From positions 1-8,237 of the forward strand of contig CALDMQ010000208.1 of assembly GCA_937917505.1 (NCBI GenBank): a DNA stretch of 8,237 bases, written 5' to 3'. The notes under the pieces were generated by a model that did not search any database, was not told the DNA's origin, and saw only the letters and a list, made by a program, of their open reading frames with translations. The stretch is from an uncultured Erysipelotrichaceae bacterium. Lineage in GTDB: Bacteria > Bacillota_I > Bacilli_A > Erysipelotrichales > Coprobacillaceae. Shown here in pieces: positions 6,184 through 8,237 of this stretch (position 1 is the stretch's first letter; every line of letters starts with the position of its first letter). The position numbers and the translations under genes were made by a program.

Positions 6184-6393
6184 ATGAAATATCGTATAAA
6201 AAATTGTTCATATGATTTAATTAAAGATTTATTAATGAGTCAAGATTCATGGATTGATTATGTATCTTATGATTCACAAGGTGTTATTGTATCATTGAAA
6301 TCAGGTCATTCAAGAGATGAGTTAGAACTTTTTCTACATCAAGGTCCTTTGATGGTCTTTTGTCAAAACAGTATTATCAATGAGATTTATTAG
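6184..6393 (+). CDS. Small protein of unknown function (69 aa)
   Basis: I do not recognise this protein. Read from ATG 6184 it is a compact 69-aa alpha/beta sequence (MKYRIKNCSY, then WIDYVSYDSQGVIVSLKSG, then a helix RDELELFLHQ), with no signal peptide or membrane segment, and two Cys (8 and 60). The alternating hydrophobic strand GVIVSLK and the amphipathic helix suggest a small folded domain rather than a chance frame. AGGG (6172-6175, within AGGGTGAT) lies 8 bases before ATG 6184; the upstream ATG 6178 and GTG 6175 overlap the ribosome binding site. It starts 38 bases after cinA with no terminator between, so it probably shares the cinA transcript, and it is followed immediately by a terminator overlapping its stop codon. 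Codon use matches its neighbours. Confidence 0.7.
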   Translation: MKYRIKNCSYDLIKDLLMSQDSWIDYVSYDSQGVIVSLKSGHSRDELELFLHQGPLMVFCQNSIINEIY

Positions 6394-6420
6394 AAGTATG
6401 TGATAGATACTTCTTTTTTT
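6392..6420 (+). terminator. Intrinsic terminator of the cinA / small-protein unit
   Basis: Perfect 8-bp stem (6392-6399 AGAAGTAT with 6407-6414 ATACTTCT), seven-base loop and seven T residues. The 5' arm overlaps the last two bases of the TAG stop codon of the 69-aa gene. Confidence 0.9.
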
Positions 6421-6545
6421 GTGAAATTGGTAGTAAAAAATACCATACTTTTAAAAACTATTCCTATGTTTGTTTTGTGTAAGAGTTTACATTGTTGTGA
6501 AAGTGTAAAAATATTGATAAAATCTACTAAATATGTAATAAATTG
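6421..6545. other. Non-coding AT-rich spacer upstream of the candidate small RNA
   Basis: No credible reading frame is visible. The TGTAA/TTTACA motif recurs in opposite orientations: TGTAA 6478-6482 with TTACA 6487-6491, and TTTACA 6486-6491 with TGTAAA 6504-6509. This could be an operator for the promoter at 6546, but in DNA this AT-rich it may be chance. A five-base TGGTA/TACCA inverted repeat lies at 6428-6445. Confidence 0.3.
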
Positions 6546-6573
6546 TTGAATATATAAAAATTTTACATATAAT
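6546..6573 (+). promoter_or_regulatory. Promoter of the candidate small RNA
   Basis: TTGAAT (6546-6551), a 16-base spacer and a perfect TATAAT (6568-6573). The predicted start is at 6579-6581, which coincides with the first base of the first hairpin. Confidence 0.65.
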
Positions 6574-6579
6574 AAAAAA

Positions 6580-6764
6580 TGTCTTATAAAGACAGTATGT
6601 CACATAATAATAGACATACTCATCAGCAAGAAAAAAAGTTTCATATGAGTTTACTCAATTATGATCACTGTTAATGTCAGCAGATTAACAGAATATAGAG
6701 ATCAGCAGCTCTATAGATCATTTATAAAGAAAAGAACGTTAACTCCTGACGTTCTTTTCTTTTT
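6580..6764 (+). ncRNA. Candidate structured small RNA with twin TCAGCAG-loop hairpins
   Basis: A transcript of about 185 nt is bounded by a consensus promoter and a strong terminator and contains no gene with a ribosome binding site. Helices visible by eye: 6581-6585 with 6589-6593 (5 bp, three-base loop); 6594-6601 with 6613-6620 (AGTATGTC/GACATACT, 8 bp perfect); a three-way junction closed by 6661-6666 with 6716-6721 (ATGATC/GATCAT) whose two arms are 6668-6675 with 6684-6691 (CTGTTAAT/ATTAACAG, 8 bp) and 6694-6700 with 6709-6715 (TATAGAG/CTCTATA, 7 bp). Both arm loops are 8 nt and share TCAGCAG; TCAGCA occurs a third time at 6623-6628 in the linker. Downstream lies a convergent gene, so it cannot be a cis leader; a trans-acting RNA or protein-binding RNA is inferred. 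I recognise no known family. The folding and direction rest on inspection only. Confidence 0.55.
6726..6764. terminator. Bidirectional terminator between the small RNA and the LysR gene
   Basis: A perfect 14-bp stem (6726-6739 with 6749-6762) around a nine-base loop is T-rich at the 3' side on both strands (CTTTTT to 6764 on plus; CTTTTCTTTAT on minus). On the minus strand its first arm is the last codons of the LysR gene, so the coding end doubles as a terminator arm. Confidence 0.88.
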
Positions 6765-7626
6765 CGATTAAATTGATAAATTGAAGTGTGGCAGCTGTTA
6801 GAGTCTTACGAGTTAGATAAGCATAACCTATGCTTCTTTTAGGAATAGGGGGATTGAGTTTGATTTCATGAATTTGTTTTGATTGCAGTTTATCTTGTAC
6901 AAATTCTTTAATCACACAAGCTTTACCTAAATTGTTTAAACTTGCATCTAAAGCAAGATCATAGGAACCGAGTTCTAGAGTTGGTTTTAAAAGGACACCC
7001 ATGCTTGCAAAGTGATGATCAATGAAATGGCGAGAGTTTGATGTTTTTTCTAAAAGAATCAAAGGTTCATTTGAAAGTTCTCGAGGTGTATAAAGATGGG
7101 AGTCATTTTCTTTTGATACGAAGATATCATGAATTTGAAGACATTCTTGGATTGTGATAGATTCATCTGTTAAGGGCATATTAATAAAACCAAGTTCAAT
7201 TTGTCCTGTTTTTAGTAACTCAATAATTTCTAAACTTGTACGATTGACCATGCGAATAGTAACATAAGGATAAAGTTTATGAAATGCAACAATGTATTTC
7301 ATAATATAATGTTCACTGATTGTGTCACCTGCACCAATAGCTAATTCTCCAGTTGTTAAATTATGTTGATGAGTAATAAGGTTTTCTCCATTTGTGATTA
7401 AGGATAATGCTTCTGCGATGTGTTGATGGAGGATTTTTCCTTCTTTTGTAAGAATAACACCTTTAGATTGACGGATAAATAATTGTGTGTTTAATTCTTT
7501 TTCCAAATTATGAATGGTTTGTGAAACAGCAGATTGTGAAATATAGAGGTTTTTTGCGGCAGTAGAAAAAGAAAGTGTTGAAGCTGCTTCATTAAATATT
7601 TTATACTGTTCGAGTTTAATGTTCAT
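6739..7626 (-). CDS. LysR-family transcriptional regulator
   Basis: A 295-aa LysR-type regulator of standard length. The winged helix-turn-helix spans about 5-64, with the typical FNEAASTLSFSTAAKNLYIS (11-30), QSAVSQTIHNLEKEL and FIRQSKGVILTKEG; the remaining 90-290 is the two-lobed effector-binding domain (GELAIGAGDTISEHYIMKYI, LELGSYDLALDASL). Such proteins act as tetramers and often control an adjacent divergent gene in response to a small metabolite. The inducer is unknown; it resembles the CysL/CysR-like branch only loosely. AAGGAGA (7633-7639 on the opposite strand) sits 7 bases from ATG 7626, fixing the start. The divergent neighbour is purA, not an obvious LysR target, so control may be of itself or of distant genes. 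It converges on the candidate small RNA and shares its terminator. Confidence 0.93.
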   Translation of the reverse strand: MNIKLEQYKIFNEAASTLSFSTAAKNLYISQSAVSQTIHNLEKELNTQLFIRQSKGVILTKEGKILHQHIAEALSLITNGENLITHQHNLTTGELAIGAGDTISEHYIMKYIVAFHKLYPYVTIRMVNRTSLEIIELLKTGQIELGFINMPLTDESITIQECLQIHDIFVSKENDSHLYTPRELSNEPLILLEKTSNSRHFIDHHFASMGVLLKPTLELGSYDLALDASLNNLGKACVIKEFVQDKLQSKQIHEIKLNPPIPKRSIGYAYLTRKTLTAATLQFINLIEKEKNVRS

Positions 7627-7644
7627 ATTAGTTCTCCTTATATC

Positions 7645-7659
7645 ATATTTATTAAATAT
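7645..7659. repeat. 15-base palindrome, possible LysR operator
   Basis: ATATTTA-T-TAAATAT is a perfect palindrome and contains the T-N11-A pattern (T7646, A7658) of LysR binding sites. It lies in the leader of the LysR gene, suitable for autoregulation, but is composed only of A and T, so chance is possible. Confidence 0.35.
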
Positions 7660-7663
7660 TAAA

Positions 7664-7692
7664 TTTACTAATGATTAAAATTATCATATAAT
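7664..7692 (+). promoter_or_regulatory. Promoter of purA
   Basis: TTTACT (7664-7669), a 17-base spacer and a perfect TATAAT (7687-7692). Start would be near 7699, leaving a leader of about 40 bases, too short for a purine riboswitch. Confidence 0.55.
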
Positions 7693-7712
7693 AATTCCGT
7701 TACAAAAGTCAA
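7683..7712 (-). promoter_or_regulatory. Promoter of the LysR gene
   Basis: Read on the minus strand: TTGACT (7707-7712), an 18-base spacer and TATGAT (7683-7688). The -10 overlaps by two bases the -10 of the opposing purA promoter, so the two promoters probably compete for polymerase. Confidence 0.6.
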
Positions 7713-7738
7713 TACTGTAAAAAAGAGAGGTTGATGAT

Positions 7739-8237
7739 ATGGCTGGAGTTGTTGTTGTTGGAAGTATGTGGGGAGATGAAGGAAAAGGAAAAGTCACAGA
7801 TTATCTTGCTTTAAAGGCGGATGTTGTGGTACGCTATGCAGGTGGAAATAATGCCGGACATACTATTGTCTATGATGGTAAGAAATTTGCATTAAAATTA
7901 ATTCCTTCAGGTATTTTTAGTGGTCATGAAGTGATTATGGCAAATGGTATGGTTGTGAATCCTAAAGCTTTTTTGGAAGAAGTGGATTATTTAAATGATG
8001 CTGGGATTGATACAAAGAAAATGAAAGTATCTGATCGTTGTCATGTAATTTTACCTTATCATTTATATATTGATGAAATTCTTGAAAAGCGTAGAGGTGA
8101 ACATAGTATTGGAACGACTAAAAAGGGAATAGGTCCAGCTTATGTTGATAAATATAATCGTCATGGTATTCGTATGGGAGAGTTCATTGATGAAGAATTG
8201 TTTTTAGAAAGACTTCAAGAAAGTTTTTCTATGAAAG
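7739..8237 (+). CDS. purA: Adenylosuccinate synthetase, N-terminal part (3' truncated by window)
   Basis: PurA joins IMP and aspartate using GTP to give adenylosuccinate, the first committed step to AMP; it is a cytosolic homodimer. The 166 codons present (of ~430) include the GTP/IMP loop WGDEGKGK (11-18) with catalytic Asp13, YAGGNNAGHT (33-42) with catalytic His41, KLIPSGI, and GTTKKGIGPAY of the IMP-binding region. Two positions differ from the common pattern: GSMWGDEG where most have G-T/A/S-Q-W, and MANGMVVNP where most have GNGVVVDP. The start ATG 7739 follows GAGG (7727-7730) by eight bases. The frame is open to the window end. It is divergent from a LysR gene. No PurR box of the usual CCGAAC type is present upstream, so regulation is unclear. 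Confidence 0.97.
   Translation, partial: MAGVVVVGSMWGDEGKGKVTDYLALKADVVVRYAGGNNAGHTIVYDGKKFALKLIPSGIFSGHEVIMANGMVVNPKAFLEEVDYLNDAGIDTKKMKVSDRCHVILPYHLYIDEILEKRRGEHSIGTTKKGIGPAYVDKYNRHGIRMGEFIDEELFLERLQESFSMK

Noticed and set aside
6579..6674. A 31-codon frame (ATG 6579, TAA 6672) within the candidate small RNA, which could be a leaderless peptide.
   Set aside because: No ribosome binding site, the composition is odd (many His, Asn, Gln), and the frame is interrupted in meaning by perfect hairpins. A frame of this length is expected by chance. Ribosome profiling would settle it.
6678..6686. Nine-base complementarity of the small RNA (CAGCAGATT) to the helix-turn-helix coding region of the LysR mRNA (near 7528).
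   Set aside because: Matches of nine bases are expected by chance when all segments of a 185-base RNA are compared with 8 kb, and the site is not at a ribosome binding site.
6580..6764. 6S RNA or riboswitch as identity of the structured RNA.
   Set aside because: 6S RNA is a long rod with paired ends and a central bubble, which is not seen; a riboswitch needs a downstream gene on the same strand, and the next gene is convergent.
7693..7708. PurR box upstream of purA around TTCCGTTAC.
   Set aside because: It lacks the CCGAAC core and has no second half-site, so it does not match the Bacillota PurBox.

Overview
The window looks like chromosomal DNA of a low-GC Bacillota. The AT-rich codon use, strong AGGAGG-type ribosome binding sites, TTGNNN/TATAAT promoters, hairpin-plus-T-tract terminators, and the mix of genes (a DUF368 lipid carrier transporter, a TatD-associated radical SAM protein, a PtpB-like phosphatase) suggest a gut Erysipelotrichia relative (Coprobacillus/Thomasclavelia-like). 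That placement is inference from style and gene content; no marker gene was compared.

Layout. 1-541: 3' end of the glycolytic gap gene, followed by a terminator. 713-1324 (minus): a pentapeptide-repeat beta-helix protein, divergent from a three-gene operon at 1410-3629: a pyridoxal/pyridoxamine kinase-like protein, a small TatD-associated radical SAM protein (4-base overlap) and a tyrosine phosphatase. A terminator-like hairpin at 3639-3672 ends that operon and also contains the ribosome binding site of the next gene, a 140-aa protein ending in a sigma-region-4/ArpU-like helix-turn-helix. 4168-4960 is a DUF368 (PopT/UptA-type) gene broken by a frameshift that appears to accompany loss of about one membrane segment. 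5099-6145 is a cinA gene whose C-terminal PncC-type domain is reduced to a short remnant. A 69-aa unknown protein follows (6184-6393). 6739-7626 (minus) is a LysR regulator, divergent from the 5' end of purA (7739 to the window end).

The most interesting stretch is the roughly 345-base gap at 6394-6738. It carries a complete candidate small-RNA gene: a TTGAAT-N16-TATAAT promoter, a predicted start at about 6580, several hairpins including a three-way junction whose two arms carry the same seven-base loop TCAGCAG, and a 14-bp terminator shared with the convergent LysR gene. I do not recognise it as a known RNA family.

The genes are mostly housekeeping or metabolic (glycolysis, vitamin B6 salvage, purine synthesis, nucleotide damage repair) with no mobile element, CRISPR array, rRNA or tRNA. 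Several coordinates below use starts chosen from Shine-Dalgarno spacing rather than the longest reading frame.
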